DNA of 64,000 bases from Myxococcales bacterium (GTDB lineage Bacteria > Myxococcota_A > Polyangia > Haliangiales > Haliangiaceae): the NCBI GenBank assembly GCA_028287115.1, contig JAQBQF010000095.1, forward strand, positions 1-64,000. The letters run 5' to 3'. The position numbers and the translations under genes are program-made. Positions within the stretch are counted from its first letter, which is position 1. Every line of letters begins with the position of its first letter. This document shows, piece by piece, positions 39,815-48,370 of the stretch. The notes beneath the pieces are model-generated. The model did no database searches and had not been told where the DNA came from. It was given only the letters and a program-made list of their open reading frames with translations.

Positions 39815-40129
39815 GATCGGCCTCGACGTTAACACGCGCGATCCATTCCCGGGGCAGCATTGGGTAGCGAGGACCATGCGATCGTCAGCACATGCACAAG
39901 ATGATGACGACGAGCACCGTCAGCACGGCTCGATAGATCGAGAATGAAAAGAGCATCTGGCTCCGCATCGGTGCCTGATCCAGCTGCAAGGCGCTGGCCC
40001 GCATCTACCCCCACGGACACGGGAGTATCGCGCCATCGAGGTGCGCCGAGCTCACGGTCAACAGGGGCGCATGCCACACCGAGCTAGCCATCCGGATCGT
40101 CGCTCGAGCGATCAAGTGACGACGAATAA
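39815..40129. other. Intergenic region, possible tiny membrane ORF
   Basis: 315 bases between the receiver gene and the lipoprotein gene, both on the minus strand. Apart from the 27-codon hydrophobic reading frame at 39885-39968 I see no convincing gene; longer frames here have uneven, non-protein-like composition. No terminator with a U-tract is obvious. Confidence 0.4.
39885..39968 (-). CDS. Possible 27-residue hydrophobic peptide
   Basis: The minus-strand frame from ATG 39968 encodes a 27-residue peptide with one membrane-length stretch (IYRAVLTVLVVIILCMC) after a short polar start (MRSQMLF). The Val/Leu/Ile-rich core uses less GC-rich codons (ATC, TTT, TCA) than the surroundings. There is no strong ribosome binding site. 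It could be a leader or small membrane peptide before the receiver gene, or chance. Confidence 0.25.
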   Translation of the reverse strand: MRSQMLFSFSIYRAVLTVLVVIILCMC

Positions 40130-40948
40130 CTACGGGCGCGGACCGGCGTCGGTCAGGCGAGCCGGTGCGAGGTTAGTCGCCGTCACGCCCGTGCCCGTCG
40201 GCGGCTTCGCGCCGAACCAGCCGAAGCTGAAGTTGCCGCTCACCGGGCCCTGCGCGTCGACGTTGTACGTGTTCGAGAACCAGTTGTTGTACGTGAAGTC
40301 AGCGTTGGTGCCGCCGTAGAACATGATCCCGTAGACCGACGTGCTGAGGTTGGTGTGCGTCACCTTGAGCGTGTTCGCCGCGAGATCGAAGTGCAGCGCG
40401 CAATGCGTGCTATCCGCACCGCCGGGCTCGAGTCCGATCGCGGAGTACTCGATATCGACCGTCCCGGTACCTTCGACCAGATCGCCGCTCGCGCGCGACG
40501 CCGCACTGTCGATCAGTGTCAGCTTGCCGCCGCTGAGCTGGAACCCGCCGCCGACCTCGACCAGATAGTGCGCGGTGACCTGCCCGCCGGGTGGGATCGC
40601 GAAGCGATTCCAGTGACCCGTTGCGACGGTCGGCTTCATCGTGACCTTCGCAGCGCTCGAGCCCTGGATGTCGATGGATCCTTGGACCGTGATCGTCAAC
40701 GAAGGATTCGCGGTGACGTTGATCGTGGTGCCTGCTGCGACCGTCACCGTGACGCCGCTGGGGATCGTCGTATTCGCGGTGATGTTGATCGTGTCACGCC
40801 AGGTGGTGTCCGCCGCGATCGTGCCGGAGACATTGGTCACCGTGCCTACCGTTCCGTCGGGGCTGCCGCCGTTAGCGTCGACCGTGGCCGCGGGCTCCGT
40901 TCCGCAGGCAGCGAACACAACCGAGGCGATCGCGAGAGCGAGTTTCAT
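40130..40948 (-). CDS. Secreted beta-rich lipoprotein
   Basis: A 272-residue protein with a short lipoprotein signal (KLALAIASVVFAAC, lipobox FAAC, Cys15) and then a low-complexity linker (TEPAATVDANGGSPDGTVG). The remainder is almost all short beta strands rich in Thr, Val, Ala, Gly and Asn (TTIPSGVTVTVAAGTTINVT, LTITVQGSIDIQGSS, GIMFYGGTNADFTYNN). This repetition resembles right-handed beta-helix (pectate-lyase-like) proteins. Surface-anchored proteins with this 'C-x-VDA' linker style are frequent in myxobacteria. No catalytic residues can be named. The start is ATG 40948. Confidence 0.75.
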   Translation of the reverse strand: MKLALAIASVVFAACGTEPAATVDANGGSPDGTVGTVTNVSGTIAADTTWRDTINITANTTIPSGVTVTVAAGTTINVTANPSLTITVQGSIDIQGSSAAKVTMKPTVATGHWNRFAIPPGGQVTAHYLVEVGGGFQLSGGKLTLIDSAASRASGDLVEGTGTVDIEYSAIGLEPGGADSTHCALHFDLAANTLKVTHTNLSTSVYGIMFYGGTNADFTYNNWFSNTYNVDAQGPVSGNFSFGWFGAKPPTGTGVTATNLAPARLTDAGPRP

Positions 40949-41000
40949 GGGGTGATTGTACGAGTCACGCGTCGCCTTGGATGTAGCAAATCGACCGGCA

Positions 41001-41018
41001 ACACACAGTTCCGTGTGT
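41001..41018 (-). terminator. Hairpin downstream of aminotransferase gene
   Basis: A perfect 6-bp stem ACACAC / GTGTGT with a 6-base loop lies 35 bases after the aminotransferase stop on the minus strand. No U-tract follows, so terminator function is tentative. Confidence 0.35.
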
Positions 41019-41052
41019 CACTCGCGCCGAGGGGTCGCCGTCGCAGGCCCGG

Positions 41053-42258
41053 TCAACGAATGTCATGGGCGCAGTGCTCGAGGATATCGAGGCCCTCGCG
41101 GGCGGTGTGCTCGTCGAGCGTCAGCGCTGGAAACATCACGAGCGAGTCGTCTTCGGCGAACACCAGCAAGCCTTCGTCTTGGCAGCGCTGGCGGATCCGC
41201 TCGACATAGCGTGCGTCGTCGAGCCCGATGCCGATCGCGAGACCACGGCAACGCAGCTCCGGCTCGACCGCCCACGGCATGCGCAGAAGGCGCGACCGGA
41301 ACTCGCTCGAACGAGCCATCGCGTTCCCGATCAGGTGGTCGTGATGCCGCTGCCAGAACCGACACGTCGCGATCGCAGCTTCGACCGCCACCGGGTGCCA
41401 GCCGAACGTCGAATAGAACTCGAGCTCGCCTTCGGTCTCGTTCGCGATATCCGGCGTGGTGATCGTCACCGCGAGTGGCGCGACTCCGCTCGTGATCGCC
41501 TTCGCGAGACAGATGAAGTCGGGCGCGAGGTCGTAGTGCTCGCACGCGAACAGTGCGCCTGTGCGGCCGAAGCCGGTCGCGACCTCGTCCATGATCACGA
41601 GCGTCCCGTATTGATGGCACAGCGGAATGATCTCCCGCATGAAGTCGAGGTCGGGAATCACGACGCTGAGGTTCGTGATGATCGGTTCCATGATGAAGGC
41701 GGCGACATCACGGTGCTTGACCAAGGTCTCGAGTCGATCGAGTGCCTTGTGATCGAGCGGCAGCGCCAACTTCATGCAGCCGTGCAGCAGGTTGTCGACA
41801 CCGCCGGCACCGAGGCTGCGCGCGGCGAACGAATTGCCGTGATAGGCACCGTCGATCGACACGAGCTTGCGGCGGCGCGTGAAGGTCATCGCGAGCTGCA
41901 GCGCGAGCTCGACGGCTTCGGTGCCTGTCGTCGCGCGATACGATCTGCGGACGCGGCCGGGCACCAGCTCGGCGAGCAGGCCCGCGAGCTCGACCCACGG
42001 GGGATACATCGCTGAAGGATTCACGTACGACGGCCCATCGAAGTCGCGCACGGCCTGCATGATCGCGTGCGGGTTCCAGCCGAGGTTTCCGACGCACCAG
42101 CCCATCTGAAAATCGATGAACGTGCGCCCGCGCGCATCGTGGACGAGGCTGCCTTCGGCGCGTACGACCTCGACATCGTTCGGCCGCTCCGACCGCCCGA
42201 GCAATTTGTGATCGTTACGAACGAGATCGTCGATCTTGACAGGCGCGCGAAGCCGCAT
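41053..42258 (-). CDS. Class-III PLP aminotransferase
   Basis: A 401-residue omega-amino-acid-type aminotransferase. It shows the start-domain DARGRTFIDFQMGW, the phosphate-binding TGTEAVELALQLA, YHGNSF, the cofactor aspartate in VIMDEVATGFGRTG and the Schiff-base lysine in ICLAKAITSG. The family includes GABA, ornithine and putrescine aminotransferases; substrate cannot be decided by eye. The start is ATG 42258; ten more residues are possible from 42288. It is single-gene sized, with a BON-domain gene 60 bases upstream on the same strand. A role in degrading polyamine or lysine-derived amines would fit the nearby polyamine operon but is only a guess. Confidence 0.87.
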   Translation of the reverse strand: MRLRAPVKIDDLVRNDHKLLGRSERPNDVEVVRAEGSLVHDARGRTFIDFQMGWCVGNLGWNPHAIMQAVRDFDGPSYVNPSAMYPPWVELAGLLAELVPGRVRRSYRATTGTEAVELALQLAMTFTRRRKLVSIDGAYHGNSFAARSLGAGGVDNLLHGCMKLALPLDHKALDRLETLVKHRDVAAFIMEPIITNLSVVIPDLDFMREIIPLCHQYGTLVIMDEVATGFGRTGALFACEHYDLAPDFICLAKAITSGVAPLAVTITTPDIANETEGELEFYSTFGWHPVAVEAAIATCRFWQRHHDHLIGNAMARSSEFRSRLLRMPWAVEPELRCRGLAIGIGLDDARYVERIRQRCQDEGLLVFAEDDSLVMFPALTLDEHTAREGLDILEHCAHDIR

Positions 42259-42318
42259 GCCTTGCGAGCTTGCAAGCGGAGTGCGCAAAATGCGGTGCGT
42301 TCCCGCGCATCAGTAGGA

Positions 42319-42996
42319 TCAGTACGCGATCGTGAGCTGGTTATCGACTTCGCTGACCCCCGGCGCGTGCCACGCGATCCGCTCGGCCTCTTCGCGCTCG
42401 GCCCACGATCTCACGGTACCTTTCAGGATCACCTTGCTGCCTGCGACCTCGACCTCGATGCGCTTCGCGTCGGTCTCGGCACTGCGGACCAGCGCGCGCT
42501 CGATCTTCTCGAGCAGCTCTGCCGGCGTCGGCCGCGTGCGAGCAGACAACGCGTTCGTCACGCCCCTGACACCCCACAGTTCGCGCACCGAGCGCTCGGC
42601 GTCCTCTTTCTGAAACTGCCATTCGACCTCGCCGCGCAACGTCACCCTGCCGTCGACGACCGTGATCTGGATCCGCTCCGCCGGCAGCATCGTGTTGGAT
42701 TCGATCGCGCGCGCACACGCGATCGCGACGTCTTGATCCGTGCGTTCCACCGATTCGGGCAACTTGATCGCGATGTCGTTCGCCAACGCCTTGACGCCGT
42801 GGACGCGCCGCGCCGCGTCTTCGGCAGCCCACCTCTTGAACAGCGAATCGACCCACCCGGTGAGCGTCACGACACCGTCCCTCACGACTACTCCAATCTC
42901 GTTGGCTGCAATCCGCGTATCCCAGTGGAGCTCTGCGAGGACGTCCCTCTGCAGATCTTCGTCGGATCGGATACTAGACGTCTGCGATTCGGGCAT
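42319..42996 (-). CDS. Three-BON-domain protein
   Basis: A 225-residue protein made of three BON domains (about residues 15-75, 90-150 and 160-225), each with the pattern 'I...V..G.V.L.G.V......A...A..V.GV..V.N.L' ([46 protein letters not shown]). BON domains bind phospholipid membranes; OsmY-like proteins protect the envelope under osmotic stress. There is no signal peptide, unlike OsmY, so it probably acts in the cytoplasm or is exported otherwise. ATG 42996 has a GAAGAG-like site upstream. It is divergent from an HdeD-like gene, which suggests a shared stress promoter. Confidence 0.85.
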   Translation of the reverse strand: MPESQTSSIRSDEDLQRDVLAELHWDTRIAANEIGVVVRDGVVTLTGWVDSLFKRWAAEDAARRVHGVKALANDIAIKLPESVERTDQDVAIACARAIESNTMLPAERIQITVVDGRVTLRGEVEWQFQKEDAERSVRELWGVRGVTNALSARTRPTPAELLEKIERALVRSAETDAKRIEVEVAGSKVILKGTVRSWAEREEAERIAWHAPGVSEVDNQLTIAY

Positions 42997-43073
42997 TGCG
43001 ATCTCTTCGCGTGCAACGGGCAGGCCTCGCTGGTGCGCAGCCTGCACGCTGTGTCGACGAGAGGAGAGTGCAA

Positions 43074-43670
43074 ATGGTAGTTCCCGCAGAACCTTTACCG
43101 TGGCCCGAGCGGTTGACGGCTTGGCGCTGGTGGACGATCGCGCTTCGCGGTGTTGCCGCGATCCTGCTCGGGATTTTCGGGGTCCTGCTTCCGGGGATCA
43201 CATTCTTGTCCCTGGTCGTCGTGTTCGGCATCTACGCGATCGTCGACGGCGTCCTGACCCTGACGGTCGGCGCTCGAGTCGCGGAATCACCGCACTCGGC
43301 GCCGGTGATCGCACGTGGCATCGCGTCGATCGTGGCCGGCCTGATCGCGCTCGTGTGGCCCGGAATTACGGCGCTCGTGCTGTTGCTCGTCATCGCGGCT
43401 TGGGCGCTCGTGTCCGGGATCCTGGAGGTCGTGACAGCGGTGCGCTTGCGGAAGGTCCTGAGGCACGAGTGGCTGCTCGTGGTGCAAGGCATCCTGTCGA
43501 TCGGCTTCGGGGTGATCCTGTTCATCTCGCCGGCGGCCGGCGCAATCGCACTCGGGCTGTGGGTAGGTGCCTACGCCCTGGTTCTCGGTGTGCTCCTCGT
43601 GATGGCAGGGTTCCAAATGCGCAGACATCAACGTGATCTGCCGGGCCCTGGCGCGTTTGCAGCGGCCTAG
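43074..43670 (+). CDS. HdeD/DUF308-like membrane protein
   Basis: A 198-residue protein with six TM segments in three similar hairpins ([60 protein letters not shown]). The internal repeat 'G-I-x-x-I-x-x-G-x-x-x-L-x-x-P' is the mark of the HdeD/DUF308 family, linked to acid and envelope stress. GGAG about nine bases before ATG 43074 supports the start. It is divergent from the BON gene (77 bases apart) and 69 bases before the desaturase gene. Confidence 0.85.
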   Translation: MVVPAEPLPWPERLTAWRWWTIALRGVAAILLGIFGVLLPGITFLSLVVVFGIYAIVDGVLTLTVGARVAESPHSAPVIARGIASIVAGLIALVWPGITALVLLLVIAAWALVSGILEVVTAVRLRKVLRHEWLLVVQGILSIGFGVILFISPAAGAIALGLWVGAYALVLGVLLVMAGFQMRRHQRDLPGPGAFAAA

Positions 43671-43739
43671 CCCAAGCTGACCGAGTCCTGACAATTGAGC
43701 ATTTGAGATCCACGCGGAAGTGAGTGATGGTCCGGGCGT

Positions 43740-44789
43740 ATGTCACCGGAATTGGGGAGCCTACGAAATGAGCTGCGGGATGCCGGGCTGTTCGAACATC
43801 GCGAGCTTCGCAGCTGGCTGAAGCTCGCAGCAATGCTGGTCGCCCTCGCAGTCGCATTCTTGGGCATCCGCCTCACCGGGTTCGTCGGTGCGATCTTCCT
43901 CGTACCGGTGTGCGCCGTGCTGTGCACGTCGATCGCGATGGTCGGGCACGAAGGCAGTCACCGCAGCTTCTCGGCCTCATCGGGCCGTAACGCGTTCATC
44001 GCCTACTTTGCGTTTCCCGTGTTCGGCGGGCTCAGCTCGCTGTACTGGCGCGAGAAGCACGATCGCTTGCACCACGGTCATCCGAACGTCGAGGGTGTCG
44101 ATCCCGACATCCGCCCGTTCCCGTTCGCATCGTCGAGCGGAGATCACGCGAAGTCCGGCCCGAAAGAGCGCTGGTTCCAGCGCAACCTTCAGCGCTGGCT
44201 GTTCTGGCCGATGTCGACGCTCATGGCGCTCGGCATGCGCCGCAGCTCGCTCCTGTTCACGATGCGCTATCCCCGCCAGCATGGCCGTACCGCTGCGTGG
44301 TGGATCGAGGTCGCGTCGCTGACGATTCACTACACGGGCTGGCTCGTGATTCCGTCGCTGATCTGGGGCCCCCTGATCGGCTTTGCCGTGTACTCGGCCG
44401 TGTGGGCCGGCGTCGGCGTGTGCCTCGCGCTCGTGTTCGCGCCGGCGCACATGGGCCTGCCCGTCACGAACGGGCAGCAGCGTGACTGGATCCACCAGCT
44501 CGAGACGACGCGGAACCTCGAGATGCCGAAGTTCGTCTCGTTCTTCTTCATCGGTCTCGACTACCAGGTCGAGCACCACCTGTTCCCGAAGATCCCGCAC
44601 CACAACCTGCCCCGCGCCGCCGCGATCACTTCTGCGTGGTGCAAGCGGCACGGCATCCCGTACTTCAGCGAGCCGTACCATCACGCGCTGATCGACGCCG
44701 CAAAGTTCATGGCACGCGGCTGGCAAACCGATTCCGTCGATCCGATCGAAGTCCGCGCCGGCGTCGTCGGTCGCGCAGTCGCGGCGTAG
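43740..44789 (+). CDS. Membrane fatty-acid desaturase
   Basis: A 349-residue acyl-lipid desaturase with the three histidine boxes of di-iron membrane desaturases: HEGSH, HDRLHH and QVEHHLFP, plus an extra HHNLP. TM pairs lie around residues 28-75 and 180-225. The third box has the Q-x-x-H-H form seen in front-end and related desaturases. It would introduce double bases-type unsaturation into membrane acyl chains, that is, a cis double bond, using a ferredoxin or cytochrome electron source. The start is ATG 43740. It is convergent with the cyclopropane synthase gene, so both modify the same lipid pool, and a palindromic terminator separates them. Confidence 0.9.
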   Translation: MSPELGSLRNELRDAGLFEHRELRSWLKLAAMLVALAVAFLGIRLTGFVGAIFLVPVCAVLCTSIAMVGHEGSHRSFSASSGRNAFIAYFAFPVFGGLSSLYWREKHDRLHHGHPNVEGVDPDIRPFPFASSSGDHAKSGPKERWFQRNLQRWLFWPMSTLMALGMRRSSLLFTMRYPRQHGRTAAWWIEVASLTIHYTGWLVIPSLIWGPLIGFAVYSAVWAGVGVCLALVFAPAHMGLPVTNGQQRDWIHQLETTRNLEMPKFVSFFFIGLDYQVEHHLFPKIPHHNLPRAAAITSAWCKRHGIPYFSEPYHHALIDAAKFMARGWQTDSVDPIEVRAGVVGRAVAA

Positions 44790-44814
44790 CAGTTCGCAGC
44801 GCCGTGTCCGTCAA

Positions 44815-44832
44815 GGCCCGCTCGAGCGGGCC
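44815..44832. terminator. Perfect 18-base palindrome between desaturase and cfa
   Basis: GGCCCGCTCGAGCGGGCC is self-complementary over 18 bases and lies between two convergent genes, so it likely ends transcription from both sides. Confidence 0.6.
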
Positions 44833-44837
44833 GCGCG

Positions 44838-46016
44838 TTAGCTGATGCGGCAGTCCGGCTGCTTGCGGCCGGGCTTCGTCATCACGAGCTGATAGAGCTG
44901 GCCGTCACGTGCGCGTGCGGCGCCGGCAGCGGCGAGCAAGTAGAACTTCCACATCAAGTAGAACTTGCGGTCGTAGCGGTGTGAAATCTCGCTGTACGTG
45001 CGGTCGAAGTTGTCCCACCACGCCATCAGCGTCGGATCGTAATCCGGTCCGATGTTGTGGAGATCCTCGAGGACGAACAGGCCCTCCATCGCGCGGCCGA
45101 TCTGCGCCATCGACGGCGCGACCGCGTTCGGGAAGATGTACTTCTCGATCCACGCCGTGCCGTGGCGCAGGCTCTTGTTGTTCGCGATCGTGTGGATCAG
45201 CGCGACGCCATCGGGCTTGAGGCAACGGTCGATCACCTCGAGCATGTCGCGGTGATTCTTCGGTCCGACGTGCTCCATCATGCCGATCGAGACAACGCGA
45301 TCGAACTGGCCCCGCACGTCGCGGTAGTCGCGTAGCTCGAGCTTGACCGGCAGGTGCTTCCACAGCTCGTTGCCGAGGGCGACTTGGTCTTTCGAGAGCG
45401 TCACGCCGAGGACCGTGCAGCCGTATTTCTCGGCGGCCCAGCTCGCGAACCCGCCCCAGCCGCAGCCGAGATCGAGGACGCGCATACCGGGCTCGAGGCC
45501 GACCTTCTTCGCGACCAGGTCGAGCTTTGCGTTCTGTGCTTCCTGGAGCGTCTTGGCGTTCTTCCAGTAGCCGCAGGTGTAGACCATGCGCTCGTCGAGC
45601 ATCCGCGTGTAGAGGTCGTTGCCGATGTCGTAATGCGCTTCGATCGAAGCGCCCGCGCGCGCCTTGGCCTGGAGATTCAGCATCACGGCTTTCACCGTGA
45701 GCGCCCGCAGCCGCCAGCTGCCGGTGATCTTCTGCTTCAGGTTCGCCCGCATCATCTTGTAGATGGTGAGGTCGAGCTCGTTGGTCTCCCACCACTCGTC
45801 CATGTAGGCTTCGCCGAAGCCGATCGACGCATCGCGCAGGACACGCTCGTAGAACCGAGAGTCGCTGACGCGAATATCACCGGGAGCAGTCCCGCCGATT
45901 TCGATGTTGGCCAAGCCGAACACTTCGCGAACGATCGCTTCGGCGTCGACCGAGCGCGTCGGCATCTGAATCGCCGGCATGAACTTCCGCAACAACCCGC
46001 TCGCCTGAGTCTCCAT
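44838..46016 (-). CDS. cfa: Cyclopropane-fatty-acyl-phospholipid synthase
   Basis: A 392-residue AdoMet-dependent enzyme that adds a methylene across cis double bonds of membrane phospholipids. It shows the N-terminal lipid-facing domain, the 'GFGEAYMDEWWE' signature, HYDIGNDLYTRMLDERMVYTCGYW, the AdoMet loop VLDLGCGWGGFA, MMEHVG and the C-terminal YDRKFYLMWKFYL. Length matches E. coli Cfa (382). It converts products of the neighbouring desaturase type. The start is ATG 46016, divergent from ugd. Confidence 0.95.
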   Translation of the reverse strand: METQASGLLRKFMPAIQMPTRSVDAEAIVREVFGLANIEIGGTAPGDIRVSDSRFYERVLRDASIGFGEAYMDEWWETNELDLTIYKMMRANLKQKITGSWRLRALTVKAVMLNLQAKARAGASIEAHYDIGNDLYTRMLDERMVYTCGYWKNAKTLQEAQNAKLDLVAKKVGLEPGMRVLDLGCGWGGFASWAAEKYGCTVLGVTLSKDQVALGNELWKHLPVKLELRDYRDVRGQFDRVVSIGMMEHVGPKNHRDMLEVIDRCLKPDGVALIHTIANNKSLRHGTAWIEKYIFPNAVAPSMAQIGRAMEGLFVLEDLHNIGPDYDPTLMAWWDNFDRTYSEISHRYDRKFYLMWKFYLLAAAGAARARDGQLYQLVMTKPGRKQPDCRIS

Positions 46017-46203
46017 CGGCCCTGCATCTCACGGCCCGCACTCCGGAACAAGGAAGACTTTGGGATTTCGGGAGCCGGAACCCTGCTTGCACTTGCCAGC
46101 ATCTGCCGACGACAGGGACGTGGTTTCACGGGCCTTGCCCGCCGGTCCGCACGCGCAACGACGCGCTTCGCGGCACACCCGCTCGCTCAAGCTGGAGGTC
46201 ACG

Positions 46204-47529
46204 ATGAAGGTTGCGGTGATTGGGACCGGTTATGTCGGACTCGTGACGGGTGCCGGCCTGGCGGAGTACGGCCACGAGGTCACCTGTGTCGACATCGATC
46301 GCGCGCGGGTCGATGCGCTCCGCCGGGGCGAGTGCCCGATCCACGAACCCGGGTTGCCGGAGCTCGTGCGCCGCAACGCGGGCCGAGCTCGGCTTCGCTT
46401 CACGACCTCGACCCCTGACGCGATCTCCGGTGCCGCCGTCGTGTTCATCGCAGTCGGAACGCCATCTCTACCGAACGGCTCGGCGAACCTCGAGTACGTG
46501 TTCGAAGCCGCGCGGGCGATCGGACGTGCGCTCGAGGGATTTACCGTGATCGTCACCAAGAGCACGGTCCCCGTCGGTACCGCAGATCGCGTTCGCGACA
46601 TCGTCGCGATGCAGACCAAGCAACCGTTCGCCGTCGCCTCGAACCCGGAGTTCCTCAAAGAGGGGGACGCGCTGAACGACTTCCTCAAGCCATCGCGGAT
46701 CATCGTCGGCGCCGACGATCAACGTGCGGTCGCGACGCTGCGCGAGCTGTATCGCGGCATGCTGCGGATCAGCGATCGCTTGATGGTGATGGACCTCCGC
46801 TCCGCCGAGCTCACCAAGTACGCGGCCAACGCGATGCTCGCGACGCGGATCTCGTTCATGAACGAGCTCGCACGCCTTGCGGAGAGCGTCGGCGCCGATA
46901 TCGAGTCGATTCGCAAGGGCATCGGCTCCGACCCGCGGATCGGGCCGAAGTTCTTGTTCGCGGGCGCCGGCTTCGGCGGCTCGTGCTTTCCGAAAGACCT
47001 GCGTGCGCTCGTCCACACGGGCCGCGAGCACGACGTCCAGCTGACGGTCGTCGATGCTGTCGACCGCGCGAACGAACGCCACAAGCGCGCGCTCGGCCAG
47101 CGCGTGATCGCTCATTTCGGCGGCCGGCTCGACGATCGCCGGATCGCCGTGTGGGGGCTCGCGTTCAAGCCCGAAACCGACGACATCCGCGAATCCCCCG
47201 CACTCACGCTGATCGATCAGCTGCGCAGCGCGGGCGCCAAGGTCGTCGCGTACGATCCGGCCGCGATCGCGAACGTCCGGACGCTGTTTCACGAAGCCGT
47301 CGAGCTCGTCGACAACGCCTACGACGCGGTCACCGGGGCCGATGCGCTGGTGCTCGTCACCGAATGGCACGAGCTCCGGGAGCCCGACCTCGCGCGGCTC
47401 AAGAATGCGATGCGCCAGCCGGTGCTGTTCGACGGCCGTAACGTCTGGTCCCCGGACGAAGCGCGCCGAGCCGGCTTCGTCTATTACGGCATCGGGCGCG
47501 CAGCCCGCGACGCCACGCGCGTCCGCTGA
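46204..47529 (+). CDS. ugd: UDP-glucose 6-dehydrogenase
   Basis: Oxidises UDP-glucose to UDP-glucuronate with two NAD+. The 441-residue product has the Rossmann start KVAVIGTGYVGLVTGAGLAE, the catalytic cysteine in GFGGSCFPKDL, the lysine in AELTKYAANAMLATR and the C-terminal domain GLAFKPETDDIRESPAL. Length is standard. ATG 46204 has GGAGGT four bases upstream; the long upstream open frame from 46060 is ignored. With the UDP-glucuronate decarboxylase at 59.8 kb it provides UDP-glucuronate and UDP-xylose for the glycan cluster lying between them. Confidence 0.96.
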   Translation: MKVAVIGTGYVGLVTGAGLAEYGHEVTCVDIDRARVDALRRGECPIHEPGLPELVRRNAGRARLRFTTSTPDAISGAAVVFIAVGTPSLPNGSANLEYVFEAARAIGRALEGFTVIVTKSTVPVGTADRVRDIVAMQTKQPFAVASNPEFLKEGDALNDFLKPSRIIVGADDQRAVATLRELYRGMLRISDRLMVMDLRSAELTKYAANAMLATRISFMNELARLAESVGADIESIRKGIGSDPRIGPKFLFAGAGFGGSCFPKDLRALVHTGREHDVQLTVVDAVDRANERHKRALGQRVIAHFGGRLDDRRIAVWGLAFKPETDDIRESPALTLIDQLRSAGAKVVAYDPAAIANVRTLFHEAVELVDNAYDAVTGADALVLVTEWHELREPDLARLKNAMRQPVLFDGRNVWSPDEARRAGFVYYGIGRAARDATRVR

Positions 47530-47573
47530 CGGATCGACTTGCCGAGCTCGATCCCGATCGTGACACAGATGCA

Positions 47574-47588
47574 AGGCTCGACGAGCCT
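47574..47588. terminator. Short hairpin between ugd and nucleotidyltransferase
   Basis: AGGCTC-GAC-GAGCCT forms a 6-bp GC-rich stem with a 3-base loop at the junction of two convergent genes. It overlaps the stop codon of the minus-strand gene by one base. Confidence 0.5.
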
Positions 47589-48370
47589 CACCCCGCGCGG
47601 ACGTCGATGCGCGATGCGCGGTACGGTCGCGGCACGTTCTCTGCCGCGTGGCCGTCGAGCAGACGGACTGCGTCGCGCCAGCCGTGGAGTGTGCCGACGT
47701 CGACGTAGGCGGCGCCCGTGTGGGTTGCCCAGGCGGTACCGCCGCGCGCGAGCCATGCGTTGACGAGCGTGCCGATGTACGTATCGCCGCGGCCGGGCTC
47801 ACGCCAGAGCGCGGCGAGCTCGCCGAGCACGCGCGCCGGCATCTTGAACGCGCCCCAGACCCAGTCGCTAGTGGCGTCGGGTTGCTTGACCTGGATCTCG
47901 CGGACGCGACCTTCGCGATCGCTGACGACGGCGTCGAAGTGTTGAGGCTCGCCGACCGGAAAGCACAGGAACGTCAAGCGGTCGTCGGGGAGCGGAGCGA
48001 GCGCGTCCTCTGGAAACCAGATCGTGTCCGGGAGCCCGATGATCACGGGCTCGTCGGGCGCGAGTAGCGGCAGGGCTTGAAAGATCGCATCGCACAGGCC
48101 GCCCGGCGCTTGTTGCACGACGTACGCGAACCGGACGTCGTCGAGACCGCCGCCGAAGTACTCGATGATGTCGGACTTCGTCGGCGAGATCACGAAGCAG
48201 ATCTTGGTCGCGCCGCCGCGGATCATGCGCTCGACGAGGTATTCGCTGACCGCGCGCGGCCGCTCGGTGCCGGCGTCCATGCGGCTGCCGACCGGTAGCA
48301 GCTCCTTGGAGAACGCGAGCGGCTGGATCCGGCTGCCGATCCCGGCGGCCGGAATGATCCCCCACGTCAC
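47588..48370 (-). CDS. Sugar-phosphate nucleotidyltransferase
   Basis: A 260-residue nucleotidyltransferase of the glucose-1-phosphate uridylyl/thymidylyltransferase superfamily. It opens with IIPAAGIGSRIQPLAFSKELLPVG, then SEYLVERMIRGGATKICFVIS, IIGLPDTIWFP and a C-terminal YVDVGTLHGWRDAV. It would activate a sugar phosphate for the cluster's glycosyltransferases. Which nucleotide and sugar are used cannot be read by eye. GTG 48370 overlaps the upstream gene's stop (GTGA). It is the last gene of the eleven-gene minus-strand cluster. Confidence 0.88.
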   Translation of the reverse strand: MTWGIIPAAGIGSRIQPLAFSKELLPVGSRMDAGTERPRAVSEYLVERMIRGGATKICFVISPTKSDIIEYFGGGLDDVRFAYVVQQAPGGLCDAIFQALPLLAPDEPVIIGLPDTIWFPEDALAPLPDDRLTFLCFPVGEPQHFDAVVSDREGRVREIQVKQPDATSDWVWGAFKMPARVLGELAALWREPGRGDTYIGTLVNAWLARGGTAWATHTGAAYVDVGTLHGWRDAVRLLDGHAAENVPRPYRASRIDVRAG

